DNA of 51,154 nt from Bacteroidia bacterium (GTDB taxonomy: Bacteria; Bacteroidota; Bacteroidia; Bacteroidales; UBA7960): contig REEA01000115.1 in NCBI GenBank assembly GCA_007695305.1, positions 1 through 51,154 on the forward strand, given 5' to 3'. Under the pieces are notes generated by a model. That model was not told the origin of the DNA, did not search any database, and was given only the letters and a program-made list of their open reading frames with translations. A program made the position numbers and the translations under genes. Below, in pieces: positions 35,009 to 45,283 of this stretch (the stretch's first letter is position 1; the number at the start of each line of letters is the position of its first letter).

Positions 35009-36058
35009 ATGACTGAACAGGAAGAACACAAGCCCAAAACTACCAATATTTCCACACTGGGTGAATTTGGACTGATTGACCACCTGACAAAAAACATAAA
35101 ACACTTTCACCCAAACACCTTGATGGGCGTTGGTGACGATGCTGCCGTTGTTGATAACGGAAACACGCTCACAATTCTTACGAAAGACCTTCTGGTTGAA
35201 GGTGTGCATTTCGACATGGTTTATACGCCCTTAAAACATCTTGGGTACAAATCCATTGCTGTCAACCTTTCTGATATTTATGCGATGAATGCAAGACCCA
35301 GGCAGGTCATGGTTGGGCTGGCTGTTTCAAAAAAATATTCCGTGGAGGCACTGGAAGAACTTTATGCCGGCATGTTGCTCGCCTGCGAGAGGTATAAAGC
35401 GGACATGGTTGGAGGTGATACCACCACCAGTCATGCGGGCTTGTTCATCAGCATTACCGCCACAGGTGAGGCCGCGAAAAACAAGGTAGTCTACAGGTCG
35501 GGGGCCAAACCCGGCGACATCCTTTTTGTTAGTGGAGACCTTGGCGCTGCTTATTGCGGCCAGCTGGTTTTGCAACGGGAAAAGCAGGTCTACAAAGCCA
35601 ATCCGGAAATGCAACCGGACATAAGCAAATATGCCTATGTGGTTGAACGGCAATTGAAACCAGAACCAAGGGCCGACATCATAGATTTGCTGGAAAAAGC
35701 AGGTGTTCAGCCCACTGCCATGATCGATATATCCGATGGGCTTGCATCGGAAGTGCGCCATATTTGCAAAAGCTCCGCAACGGGTGCAACCATTTATGAA
35801 GAAAAAATCCCCATAGATCAGCGCATGGCCTTAACAGCTCACGAGTTCAATATTGATCCCACAACATGCGCACTGAGCGGAGGAGAAGATTATGAGCTGC
35901 TTTTTTGTATAGATCAGAAAGATTATGACAAGGTAAAAGATATAGCAGGTATTCACCCCATCGGACATATTACAGAGGCCGGTATGGGGGCCAACCTTGT
36001 GACCATTTCTGGCCAACAGCTTAAACTTACCTCCCAGGGATGGGATGCATTTTATTGA
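35009..36058 (+). CDS. thiL: Thiamine-monophosphate kinase ThiL
   Basis: A 349-residue kinase of the PurM/ThiL/SelD fold that phosphorylates thiamine monophosphate to the active pyrophosphate. Landmarks are the GEFGLIDHL start, the Mg/ATP loop MGVGDDAAVVD, the DLLVEGVHFD strand, NLSDIYAMNA, the GGDTTTS motif, and the late DISDGLASEV and LSGGEDYELLF motifs. An in-frame ATG at 34973 overlaps the aroF stop (ATGA), but the extra 12 residues look like no family member, so ATG 35009 is preferred. It is likely cotranscribed with aroF, although the two functions are unrelated. Confidence 0.95.
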   Translation: MTEQEEHKPKTTNISTLGEFGLIDHLTKNIKHFHPNTLMGVGDDAAVVDNGNTLTILTKDLLVEGVHFDMVYTPLKHLGYKSIAVNLSDIYAMNARPRQVMVGLAVSKKYSVEALEELYAGMLLACERYKADMVGGDTTTSHAGLFISITATGEAAKNKVVYRSGAKPGDILFVSGDLGAAYCGQLVLQREKQVYKANPEMQPDISKYAYVVERQLKPEPRADIIDLLEKAGVQPTAMIDISDGLASEVRHICKSSATGATIYEEKIPIDQRMALTAHEFNIDPTTCALSGGEDYELLFCIDQKDYDKVKDIAGIHPIGHITEAGMGANLVTISGQQLKLTSQGWDAFY

Positions 36059-36118
36059 TGCGCACCGAAACAAAATATTCCAAATTATTCCTCTTAATCT
36101 GAACCATCAATCTTACAA

Positions 36119-36751
36119 ATGCCCGGAAAAAAATTCTATACTGTATGGCGAGGCAACGAAACGGGTGTTTTTGACAACTGGAATGATTGCAAAAAAGCCG
36201 TTGATGGATATCAGGGAGCCATTTATAAATCTTTCCCTTCCGAGGAGATGGCGTGGAAAGCCTTTGAAGGCAACTATGCCGAATATATGGGCAAAGACAA
36301 AAGGCAAAGCAAACTAAGCGCCGCGCAAAGGAAAGCCATCGGAGAACCCATTCCGGACTCCATTTCTGTTGATGCTGCATGTAGCAGTAAAACGGAACAA
36401 ATGGAATACAGGGGGGTGGACACCAAAAGTGGTGCTGAATTTTTCAGAAAAGGGCCTTATTCCGGTGGTTCAAACAATATCGGCGAATTTCTTGCCATCG
36501 TGCATGCGCTGGCCTGGTGCAAGCAGCACAACCTGCATCGCCCCATATATACCGACTCTCATACGGCAATGACCTGGGTGCGCAACAAAAAAGCAAAAAC
36601 AAAAGTGCAGCCCGGGCCAAACAACCTCGAATTGTTTAACCTCATCCGAAGGGCCGAAAAATGGCTCCGGGAAAACCGGTGGGACACCCCTGTGTTGAAG
36701 TGGGAAACAGAAGCCTGGGGAGAGATTCCGGCCGACTTTGGCCGAAAATAA
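36119..36751 (+). CDS. rnhA: Ribonuclease HI with N-terminal hybrid-binding domain
   Basis: A 210-residue ribonuclease H. Residues 4-58 are the viroplasmin-like hybrid-binding domain (KFYTVWRGNETGVFDNWNDC), which grips RNA-DNA duplexes. The catalytic domain follows from about residue 80. The acidic metal ligands are Asp85 (ISVDAAC), Glu123 (NIGEFLA), Asp146 (YTDSHTA) and probably Asp206 near the end. It removes RNA from RNA-DNA hybrids during replication and transcription. It lies 60 bases after thiL and converges on recJ with a 30-base gap. Confidence 0.94.
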   Translation: MPGKKFYTVWRGNETGVFDNWNDCKKAVDGYQGAIYKSFPSEEMAWKAFEGNYAEYMGKDKRQSKLSAAQRKAIGEPIPDSISVDAACSSKTEQMEYRGVDTKSGAEFFRKGPYSGGSNNIGEFLAIVHALAWCKQHNLHRPIYTDSHTAMTWVRNKKAKTKVQPGPNNLELFNLIRRAEKWLRENRWDTPVLKWETEAWGEIPADFGRK

Positions 36752-36781
36752 TTGGTGTTTAACCCTTTTTACCCCCCTGTG

Positions 36782-38530
36782 TTAATTGTTAAACCTGATG
36801 TCCTTCACATTCAGTTGCAAACTCACCTTTCCGTTCCATTCATTTTCCTCAATCTGATAGGCAATATCAAAGGTTTTACGGGATACCATTCCCATTAGTT
36901 GATGTCCCTGCTGAAAAGCAATTGCCGGCATTTCGACTGCCGACACAGATGGTTGCGTAACTCTAAATTTAAGATGCTTGTTGCCAACCACTTTGGCATT
37001 GCCCTGTAAGGTGCAGTTACGTGAAACAAATACCGGGTTGGGGTTGCCGGGCCCGAAGGGTGCAAATTGCTTCAGCACACGAAAAAACTTTCCCTCAATG
37101 CTGTTGAGGTTTATTTCCGCATGCACCTCAATTTGCGGGATTAACATGTCTTCGGTAATGGTTTCTTCAACCACACGTGTGAACATCTCAATAAAGGCAT
37201 CGAGTTTTTCCGGCTTCAGACTCAGGCCTGCCGCATATTTATGGCCTCCAAAATGCTCCAGCAGGTCGCTGCAGGCATCGATGGCATCGTAAATATCAAA
37301 GTCTTTAACAGACCGGGCCGAGCCTGTAATTAAGCCATTGGATTCTGTAAAGATGATGGTGGGCCGGTAATAGGACTCAATGAGCCGTGAAGCCACAATA
37401 CCAATAACCCCTTTGTGCCAGTCAGGGTCAAAAAGCACGGTGGCTTTGTTGTTTTTGAGCTCCGGATTGCGGGCAATGAGTTCCATGGCCTGTCTTGTGA
37501 TGTCGGTGTCCAGGCTGCGTCGCTCCGTGTTATGGTCATTGATGTCAATGGTGAGTTCGTGGGTTTCCCCCATTTTTTGGCAAACCAACAGATCAACAGC
37601 CTTTTTCCCGTTTTCAATACGGCCGGCAGCATTGATCTTTGGTCCGATCATAAACATAAGGTCGCTGATTCCTATTTCGCGTGTGAAGGTGGAAATTCCG
37701 TCGGGGCGACCCTTTCGGAATACATTGCTGTAGAACAAAATCGACTCCAGCCCGGCACGGGGTTGTAAGTTCAATCTTATCAGACCATAGTAGGCCAGCA
37801 CCCTGTTTTCTCCTGTAATGGGCACCACATCAGCAGCAATACTTACAACAACAAGATCCAATAGCTTTTCCAGCCTTTCAAAAGGGAGTTTCCTTTTTTG
37901 ATAAAAGGCCTGTGCCAATTTGAAACCGAGCCCGCATCCCGACAGCTCCTTGTAAGGGTAAAAACAATCAGGCTGTTTTGGGTCTACCACAGCTGTGGCT
38001 GTCAAAGGTTCATCGCCAGGCCTGTGATGATCAATTACAATAAAATCAATGCCGCTTTCAATGGCATAATGAATCTGCTTGTGGGCCTTGATCCCACAAT
38101 CCAGCGATATGATCAACCTGACGTTGGTTTTCCTGGCATAGTCAATGCTTTCATAGGAAATACCATAACCTTCCTTGTAACGGTCTGGTATATAATAATC
38201 GATATTGGGATGAAATTCGTTGAGAAACTCATACACCAAAGCTACTGCTGTGGTGCCGTCCACGTCATAGTCGCCATAAACAAGTATCCTTTCCCCCTGT
38301 TCTAAAGCCTGCTCAATACGCGTTACCGCCAAATCCATATCTTTCAACAAGAATGGATCATGCAGGGAGTCAAGTGAAGGCCGGAAAAAATCCTTTGCCT
38401 CCCCGTAGCTGGTAATGCCTCGCTGTGCCAGCAACCGGGCCAGTATCTGGTCTATCTTTAGGGTGGTGGAAAGCTTCTCTACAACTTCATCGTGTGCATC
38501 ATCCCTGAGCACCCACCTTTTCTTTGACAT
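36782..38530 (-). CDS. recJ: Single-stranded-DNA-specific exonuclease RecJ
   Basis: A 582-residue 5'-3' single-strand exonuclease used in recombination and mismatch repair. The DHH-superfamily metal motifs are complete: YGDYDVDGT (residues 85-93), SLDCG (142-146) and the DHH triad Asp167-His169 (VIDHHRPGD). The C-terminal DHHA1 motif is GGHKYAAGLSL, followed by an OB-like domain. Length is normal. A near-consensus -7 box (38543-38550) sits directly before the ATG, although the gene also follows atpD-atpC on the same strand with a 41-base gap. Confidence 0.96.
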   Translation of the reverse strand: MSKKRWVLRDDAHDEVVEKLSTTLKIDQILARLLAQRGITSYGEAKDFFRPSLDSLHDPFLLKDMDLAVTRIEQALEQGERILVYGDYDVDGTTAVALVYEFLNEFHPNIDYYIPDRYKEGYGISYESIDYARKTNVRLIISLDCGIKAHKQIHYAIESGIDFIVIDHHRPGDEPLTATAVVDPKQPDCFYPYKELSGCGLGFKLAQAFYQKRKLPFERLEKLLDLVVVSIAADVVPITGENRVLAYYGLIRLNLQPRAGLESILFYSNVFRKGRPDGISTFTREIGISDLMFMIGPKINAAGRIENGKKAVDLLVCQKMGETHELTIDINDHNTERRSLDTDITRQAMELIARNPELKNNKATVLFDPDWHKGVIGIVASRLIESYYRPTIIFTESNGLITGSARSVKDFDIYDAIDACSDLLEHFGGHKYAAGLSLKPEKLDAFIEMFTRVVEETITEDMLIPQIEVHAEINLNSIEGKFFRVLKQFAPFGPGNPNPVFVSRNCTLQGNAKVVGNKHLKFRVTQPSVSAVEMPAIAFQQGHQLMGMVSRKTFDIAYQIEENEWNGKVSLQLNVKDIRFNN

Positions 38531-38542
38531 TCGTTTTTTCTG

Positions 38543-38550
38543 TAAAGATA
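38543..38550 (-). promoter_or_regulatory. Probable -7 promoter box of recJ
   Basis: The minus strand reads TATCTTTA, seven of eight matches, 12 bases before the recJ ATG; the leader would be about 8 bases. Confidence 0.5.
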
Positions 38551-38571
38551 CGAAAAAAGCAGGTTTTTTTG

Positions 38572-40387
<1,816 letters not shown>

Positions 40388-40398
40388 TTACCACAAGG

Positions 40399-40406
40399 CT
40401 AAAGTA
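40399..40406 (-). promoter_or_regulatory. Probable -7 promoter box of atpD-atpC
   Basis: The minus strand reads TACTTTAG, seven of eight matches, giving a leader of about 52 bases. Confidence 0.4.
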
Positions 40407-40555
40407 CGAAATATTTAATAGAATCCATACTTTTCAACGTTCATACAAGACACTGCATTGTACGCATCTTATAGAAAAATCTTCCGGTTTGTTTTCTTTA
40501 ACCACACCCCCCCGGTCCTTTTACTTTATCTCGTTTCTGTTTAAAAAAATTCAAT

Positions 40556-40563
40556 TACATTTG
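40556..40563 (+). promoter_or_regulatory. -7 promoter box directly before ribF
   Basis: TACATTTG is a perfect match ending seven bases before the ATG at 40571, so the mRNA is predicted to be leaderless or nearly so. Confidence 0.6.
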
Positions 40564-40570
40564 GAATGAA

Positions 40571-41557
40571 ATGAGAAAAAGAAGTACCGGCTCAGAGTCA
40601 TTGTCTGGACAACTGGAGGATAACAGGACATATAAGGTTTGCGTTATTTCTTTTTTTGATGGTGTTTTGGAACATCACAAGAGCCTCCTTACATATGGTT
40701 CCGGATTGTGTGCAGACCATCGTGGGGAGCTGCTGGTTGTTGTTTGTAATTTGAACCAGCTTGTTTGTGACAATCAAACCACCACCGCTTCTTTGCTGAC
40801 CGGCGAAGAACGTGTTGACATGATCAAAAGCAAGGGTTACCATCACACTATATTATGTCAACTTCCACCGGTGCAAAATACCGAAAGCAACAAACAATGG
40901 AAGGCCTGCCAGGAAACACTTCTTCGTTTGTCCGAAATTGTTGTGCCGGGTGCAGACCTCTGGCACAATAAGCATTTTTTCAATTTGCAGAAACCCGGAG
41001 AAGTCAGGCATAAGCATCTTTACGAGAAAATTGATCACCAGTTTAAACAGACAAGCACAAACCAGCATCTGGAAATGTTGCAGCTCTTGGAGCAAGGGCG
41101 GGTGGAAAAAATGTTTTCCGCATTGGGCTACGCTTTCCCTGTGAGTGGCTATGTTGTAGAAGGAAATAAAATTGGCCGTACCCTGGGCTATCCAACAGCC
41201 AACCTAAGGATTGATGACCACAATAAGGCTGTGCCGGGTCAGGGGGTATATACCGGACTGGTTAATGTTGCCGGCAAGTGGTATCCGAGCATGATAAATA
41301 TTGGAATCCGGCCAACACTCGACATGGAAAAGGTTACCATCGAAGCACATTTGTTTCACTTTGAAGGCAACATTTACGGAGAAAGGGTCTCAATAGGATT
41401 TTTGAAACGCATCCGGGATGAAATGCGTTTTAATTCTTTATCTGAGCTGAAACAGCAGTTGCATCGTGATCGTGACGTCGCCACAGCATCATTGATCCAA
41501 CAAATGAACAATGTGCATACGAATGCTTTTGTATTTGCAGGAATCAAATCGTCATGA
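40571..41557 (+). CDS. ribF: RibF-type protein: riboflavin kinase with a decayed FAD synthetase half
   Basis: A 328-residue protein with the RibF layout. The C-terminal riboflavin kinase (about 190-320) is intact: GRTLGYPTANL with the PTAN motif at 208-211, PGQGVYTG, NIGIRPTL and the catalytic Glu258 (IEAHLF). The N-terminal FMN adenylyltransferase half has lost its motifs: the normal GxFDGVHxGH is SFFDGVLEHH (27-36), the DFRFG-type motif reads ADLWHN (128-133), and the ISST-R segment is replaced by TSTNQHLEML. It should therefore make FMN but probably not FAD, which would have to come from another enzyme. Its 3' end overlaps that of frr by 14 bases. Confidence 0.85.
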   Translation: MRKRSTGSESLSGQLEDNRTYKVCVISFFDGVLEHHKSLLTYGSGLCADHRGELLVVVCNLNQLVCDNQTTTASLLTGEERVDMIKSKGYHHTILCQLPPVQNTESNKQWKACQETLLRLSEIVVPGADLWHNKHFFNLQKPGEVRHKHLYEKIDHQFKQTSTNQHLEMLQLLEQGRVEKMFSALGYAFPVSGYVVEGNKIGRTLGYPTANLRIDDHNKAVPGQGVYTGLVNVAGKWYPSMINIGIRPTLDMEKVTIEAHLFHFEGNIYGERVSIGFLKRIRDEMRFNSLSELKQQLHRDRDVATASLIQQMNNVHTNAFVFAGIKSS

Positions 41558-42107
41558 TGTCTGTTTCCTTGGCCTCCACCATCTTGTCTACCTTTTCGGT
41601 ATGCTCACCGGTGATCTCCTGCACATTGTGCTCCAAAACCTTCACCAGGTCTTCAGGGGCTCCCTCTTTTTCAAGTTTTTTGGCCGCCTCGATGGCTTCA
41701 CGACGAATATTTCGAATGCTTACTTTGGTGGCCTCCGCTTCACTTTTTACCTTCTTGACTAAATCTTTACGCCTTTCTTCGGTCAAGGGAGGAACAATAA
41801 TGCGAATCACTGTACCATCGTTTTGAGGGTTAAAGCCCAGATTGGCTGCCATAATAGCCCTTTCGACAGGTTCCAGCATATTTTTCTCCCATGGCTGGAC
41901 AATGATGCTACGTGGGTCCGGAGTGTTGATATTCGACATCTGCGATAAGGGTGTCATCACACCATAATAATCCACTTTAACACTTTCAAGCATTTGAGGA
42001 TTTGCCTTGCCTGCCCGTATCTTGCTTAGTTCTTTTTCAAGATGTGTGATGGACTTCCCCATTTTTTCATTGGCTTCTTCAAACAAAAAATCCAGTTCTT
42101 CGTTCAT
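41544..42107 (-). CDS. frr: Ribosome recycling factor
   Basis: A 187-residue factor that, with EF-G, splits the post-termination ribosome. The three-helix-bundle start (MGKSITHLEKELSKIRAGKANPQML) and the conserved YYGVMTPLSQMSNI, IVQPWEKNML and PPLTEERRKDLVKKVK segments are all present. The frame extends 29 codons further upstream, but the -7 box at 42134-42141 lies in that part, so ATG 42107 is the start and gives the standard family length. It is divergent from pyrH, the order frr/pyrH often being adjacent in bacteria, and converges on ribF. Confidence 0.97.
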   Translation of the reverse strand: MNEELDFLFEEANEKMGKSITHLEKELSKIRAGKANPQMLESVKVDYYGVMTPLSQMSNINTPDPRSIIVQPWEKNMLEPVERAIMAANLGFNPQNDGTVIRIIVPPLTEERRKDLVKKVKSEAEATKVSIRNIRREAIEAAKKLEKEGAPEDLVKVLEHNVQEITGEHTEKVDKMVEAKETDIMTI

Positions 42108-42133
42108 GGTGTTTGGTTTTTGGTTTATGATTA

Positions 42134-42141
42134 CAAATTTA
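42134..42141 (-). promoter_or_regulatory. -7 promoter box of frr
   Basis: The minus strand reads TAAATTTG, a perfect match, giving a leader of about 22 bases and excluding the longer frame. Confidence 0.6.
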
Positions 42142-42224
42142 ATCATATTTTGTTTTTTTATAAGACGCTTATAAAAAAACAAAAACACATCCATGCCAAA
42201 ACCTTGTTATTGGGAAAAAAAACG

Positions 42225-42232
42225 TAAACTTG
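42225..42232 (+). promoter_or_regulatory. Probable -7 promoter box of pyrH
   Basis: TAAACTTG matches seven of eight positions and ends 28 bases before the ATG at 42261. Confidence 0.45.
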
Positions 42233-42260
42233 CAGTATATATGATTAAGCAACAAACATT

Positions 42261-42998
42261 ATGGGAAAATATCAACGTATTTTGGTTAAGCTAAGTGGTG
42301 AATCGCTGGCAGGTAGTAACCGGCTAGGGATTGACGCCGGCGCACTACAATACTATGCCGGGGAGATCAAGTCATTGATTGATCATGGTGTTGAAACAGC
42401 TGTCGTTCTTGGTGGAGGAAATATTTTCAGAGGGTTGCAGGGCACCAAAAAAGGGATCGACCGCGTTCAGGGTGATCAAATGGGAATGTTGGCGACCATT
42501 ATTAATAGCATGGCTCTGCAGTCAGCATTACTTGATCTTGGAGTAAAGGCAACGGTATTGTCTGGAATTGCTGTAGAAACAATCTGTGAAAAGATGAGCC
42601 GGCAACGGGCTATCAGGCTTTTGAACGATGGTCAGGTGGTGATCGTGGCCGGGGGAACGGGGAACCCTTTCTTCACCACCGATTCGGCAGCGGCACTGAG
42701 GGCTGTTGAAATCAAGGCCGATCTGGTGCTCAAGGGAACAAGGGTAGACGGTGTATATTCAGAAGATCCGGAAAAAAACCCTCATGCAAAAAGGTACACA
42801 TCACTTACTTTTGATGAAGCCATTGAGAGAAACCTTCAGGTAATGGATATCACCGCCTTTACCTTATGTAAAGAAAACACCCTTCCCATAGTTGTTTTCA
42901 ACGTCAATGAAAAGGGTGTTCTGTTTGATATCGTGGTAAATGGCAATAAAGAGCGTGGCACGCTTGTTACACCAGCGACAAACGCTCAAAAGCAATAA
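42261..42998 (+). CDS. pyrH: Uridylate kinase
   Basis: A 245-residue amino-acid-kinase-fold enzyme converting UMP to UDP. Family landmarks are RILVKLSGESL at the N-terminus, VLGGGNIFRG for the phosphate loop, DRVQGDQMGMLATIINSMAL, VAGGTGNPFFTTDSAAALRA, and the DVTAFTLC-type segment (MDITAFTLCKENTLPIVVFN). The C-terminus is about ten residues longer than the usual end at GTLV. Its last 32 bases overlap the 3' end of tsf on the other strand. Confidence 0.97.
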   Translation: MGKYQRILVKLSGESLAGSNRLGIDAGALQYYAGEIKSLIDHGVETAVVLGGGNIFRGLQGTKKGIDRVQGDQMGMLATIINSMALQSALLDLGVKATVLSGIAVETICEKMSRQRAIRLLNDGQVVIVAGGTGNPFFTTDSAAALRAVEIKADLVLKGTRVDGVYSEDPEKNPHAKRYTSLTFDEAIERNLQVMDITAFTLCKENTLPIVVFNVNEKGVLFDIVVNGNKERGTLVTPATNAQKQ

Positions 42999-43800
42999 CA
43001 TTAAGATCTTTATCGGCGGCCTGAAGCATTTGGCCAACGGTTTTTTTGCTGTCCTTGATAAAGTCCTGGTTAACCAGCGTGCTTTCCTTAAAGAATTTAT
43101 TGAGCTTACCCATGGCTATTTTTTCCAGTAATTCTTCAGGTTTTCCTTCCTGACGGGCTTGCTCCATGCCGATTTCTATTTCTTTATCAATAATTGCCGG
43201 GGAAACATCGCCTTTGTCGATGGCTACAGGAGCCATTGCCGCAATCTGCATTACAACATCCTTCCCGACAGTGTCGATATCCGAAACCTCTGATTTGTTA
43301 AATGCAGCAATAGCCGCAATTTTGTTGCCGGGGTGCGTGTAGGCAAATGCCTTTGCACCGGCAACAAAACCAAACGCACCCAACTCCATTTTTTCACCGG
43401 TCTTACCGACCATGTCTGTGATATTTTCAACCACGGTTCGGCCATTCATTTCGGCTGACTTGAGAGCATCTATTGTGTCAAGCTCTTTTTCCACAGCCAG
43501 GTTGAGTATTGCCCTCGTAAAATCTATCACTTCCTTATTCTGCGCAACAAAGTCAGTTTCACAGTTTAACATTACTGCGTAAGCTTTTGTGCCATCAGCG
43601 ACGACAGTACTCAGCACAACGCCTTCATTGGCGGAGCGGTCGGCACGGCTGCTGGCCAGTTTCTGGCCTTTTTTCCGAAGTATATCTGTTGCTTTTTCAA
43701 AATCACCTTCAGCCTCTACCAGTGCCTTTTTGCAGTCCATCATACCGGCACCTGTCTTTTTTCTCAATTCATTTACCTGAGCGGCAGTTATTGTTGACAT
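42967..43800 (-). CDS. tsf: Translation elongation factor Ts
   Basis: A 277-residue guanine-nucleotide exchange factor for EF-Tu. The N-terminal UBA-like domain (ITAAQVNELRKKTGAGMMDCKKAL) and the TDFVAQNKEV signature (CETDFVAQN) that contacts EF-Tu are present. The frame continues 40 codons upstream, but ATG 43800 begins the conserved N-terminus. It follows rpsB by 137 bases; a hairpin in that gap may tune expression. Its 3' end overlaps pyrH by 32 bases. Last gene of rplM-rpsI-rpsB-tsf. Confidence 0.97.
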   Translation of the reverse strand: MSTITAAQVNELRKKTGAGMMDCKKALVEAEGDFEKATDILRKKGQKLASSRADRSANEGVVLSTVVADGTKAYAVMLNCETDFVAQNKEVIDFTRAILNLAVEKELDTIDALKSAEMNGRTVVENITDMVGKTGEKMELGAFGFVAGAKAFAYTHPGNKIAAIAAFNKSEVSDIDTVGKDVVMQIAAMAPVAIDKGDVSPAIIDKEIEIGMEQARQEGKPEELLEKIAMGKLNKFFKESTLVNQDFIKDSKKTVGQMLQAADKDLNVIAFERLSLV

Positions 43801-43893
43801 TGTATATTTTTTTTTTGATGAAACAATCTGATTTGTTGGATTACCTGCAAGCCAAATACAGGATTTTCCATAAAATAGAATGATTCGCTTGTT

Positions 43894-43911
43894 TGCACCG
43901 GTTATGGTGCA
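43894..43911 (-). other. Stem-loop between rpsB and tsf
   Basis: TGCACC (43894-43899) and GGTGCA (43906-43911) form a six-base perfect stem with a six-base loop, 26 bases after the rpsB stop. It could protect or partly terminate the ribosomal-protein mRNA before tsf; there is no T run. Confidence 0.35.
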
Positions 43912-43937
43912 GGCGTTCATTCATGAATAAGAAGTGT

Positions 43938-44870
43938 CTATTTCCTGGGGCGTTTCCCGACAGGTCTTTTCGCAACAGGTTTTGCATCCCTGGGGCCCTT
44001 TTCCTTTTCGTCAGCCTCTTCCTTTAGCTTAGCCTTTTTTGCCTGTCTTGCTTTTTTCTCTTCGAGTTCGTCTGCTGTAAGTTCTTCGTCGTCTGCTTCT
44101 TCCAGCTCCTGCAAGCGCTTTCTGTCTCTTTCTGCTTCCTGTTCCCGCTCTTCTTCTTCTTCTGCAGCCTTATCCTTATCCAGCTTCCTTTCGGCCAAAC
44201 CTTCCTGTATTGCTTCAACCATGAGTTTCACAATAATATGGATAGATTTTGACGCATCATCGTTGGCAGGAATGGAGAAGTCAACATCCAGGGGATTTGC
44301 ATTGGTATCTACAATGGCAAAAGTGGGAATGTTGAGCTTTTTTGCCTCTCTGACAGCAATGTGCTCCTTGCATATGTCAACCACAAAAATGGCAGCAGGC
44401 AGCCTGTTCAAGTCTGAAATGCTACCCAGTTGCTTTTCCAGTTTCGCGCGTTCACGCATCACCTGCAACCTTTCGCGTTTCGACATGTTATCAAAGGTAC
44501 CGTCTGTAGCCATTTTATCAATGGTACCCATTTTACGAACCGCCTTACGAATGGTGGCAAAGTTTGTGAGCATACCACCAGGCCATCTCTCCGTTACATA
44601 TGGCATGTTGATTTGTTTTACCAACTCTTTTACCGTATCCTGAGCCTGCTTTTTGGTAGCAACAAAAAGAATTTTCTTTCCCGACCTGGCTATTTGTTTC
44701 AGGGCAGCAGCAGCCTCATCAATTTTAGCAATGGTTTTATTGAGGTCAATTATGTGGATGCCATTCCGCTCCATAAAAATATATGGGGCCATATTGGGAT
44801 TCCATTTTCTCTTTAAGTGGCCAAAATGGACACCCGCCTCTAAAAGTTCGTTATAGTTAGTTCTTGCCAT
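43938..44870 (-). CDS. rpsB: 30S ribosomal protein S2 with long charged C-terminal extension
   Basis: A 310-residue S2, compared with about 240 for the core protein. Residues 1-225 or so are normal (LEAGVHFGHLKRKWNPNM, ILFVATKKQAQDTV, ERWPGGMLTNF, IPTFAIVDTNANP). The remaining 80 or so are low-complexity: first a Glu/Asp/Arg-rich helix, then a Lys-rich end finishing VAKRPVGKRPRK. Extensions of this kind occur in Bacteroidota S2, but this one is long. It lies 24 bases after rpsI and is the third gene of the operon. Confidence 0.96.
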   Translation of the reverse strand: MARTNYNELLEAGVHFGHLKRKWNPNMAPYIFMERNGIHIIDLNKTIAKIDEAAAALKQIARSGKKILFVATKKQAQDTVKELVKQINMPYVTERWPGGMLTNFATIRKAVRKMGTIDKMATDGTFDNMSKRERLQVMRERAKLEKQLGSISDLNRLPAAIFVVDICKEHIAVREAKKLNIPTFAIVDTNANPLDVDFSIPANDDASKSIHIIVKLMVEAIQEGLAERKLDKDKAAEEEEEREQEAERDRKRLQELEEADDEELTADELEEKKARQAKKAKLKEEADEKEKGPRDAKPVAKRPVGKRPRK

Positions 44871-44894
44871 GATATAAAAACAATATAAATGTGA

Positions 44895-45281
44895 TTAACG
44901 TTTGCTGAATTGGAACTTTTTCCTGGCTTTGGGTTGCCCGGGCTTTTTTCGTTCTACCATTCGCGGGTCTCTCCTTAGCAAGCCTTTGGCTTTTAGCGGC
45001 GGCCTGTATTCAGCATCAATCTGAACCAGGGCTTTGGATACAGCTAAACGCAATGCTTCAGCCTGCCCCTTGATTCCCCCTCCGTTCAGGTTTACCTTGA
45101 CATCATATTTTCCCTCGTTTTTGGTAATCTCAAATGGCTGATTTACTATATATTGCAAAATGCCGGTGGGGAAATACTGTTTGTAATCTCTTTTGTTGAC
45201 AATGATCTGCCCATTACCTGGCTTGAGATAAACACGGGCAATTGCTGTTTTCCTTCTACCTGAGGTGTTGATTACTTCCAT
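44895..45281 (-). CDS. rpsI: 30S ribosomal protein S9
   Basis: A 128-residue ribosomal protein. It shows the S9 signature NGGGIKGQAEALRLAVSKAL and the universal C-terminal tail KKFQFSKR that reaches the P-site tRNA. It begins two bases after the rplM stop, so the two are translationally linked, as in most bacteria. Confidence 0.98.
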   Translation of the reverse strand: MEVINTSGRRKTAIARVYLKPGNGQIIVNKRDYKQYFPTGILQYIVNQPFEITKNEGKYDVKVNLNGGGIKGQAEALRLAVSKALVQIDAEYRPPLKAKGLLRRDPRMVERKKPGQPKARKKFQFSKR

Positions 45282-45283
45282 GG

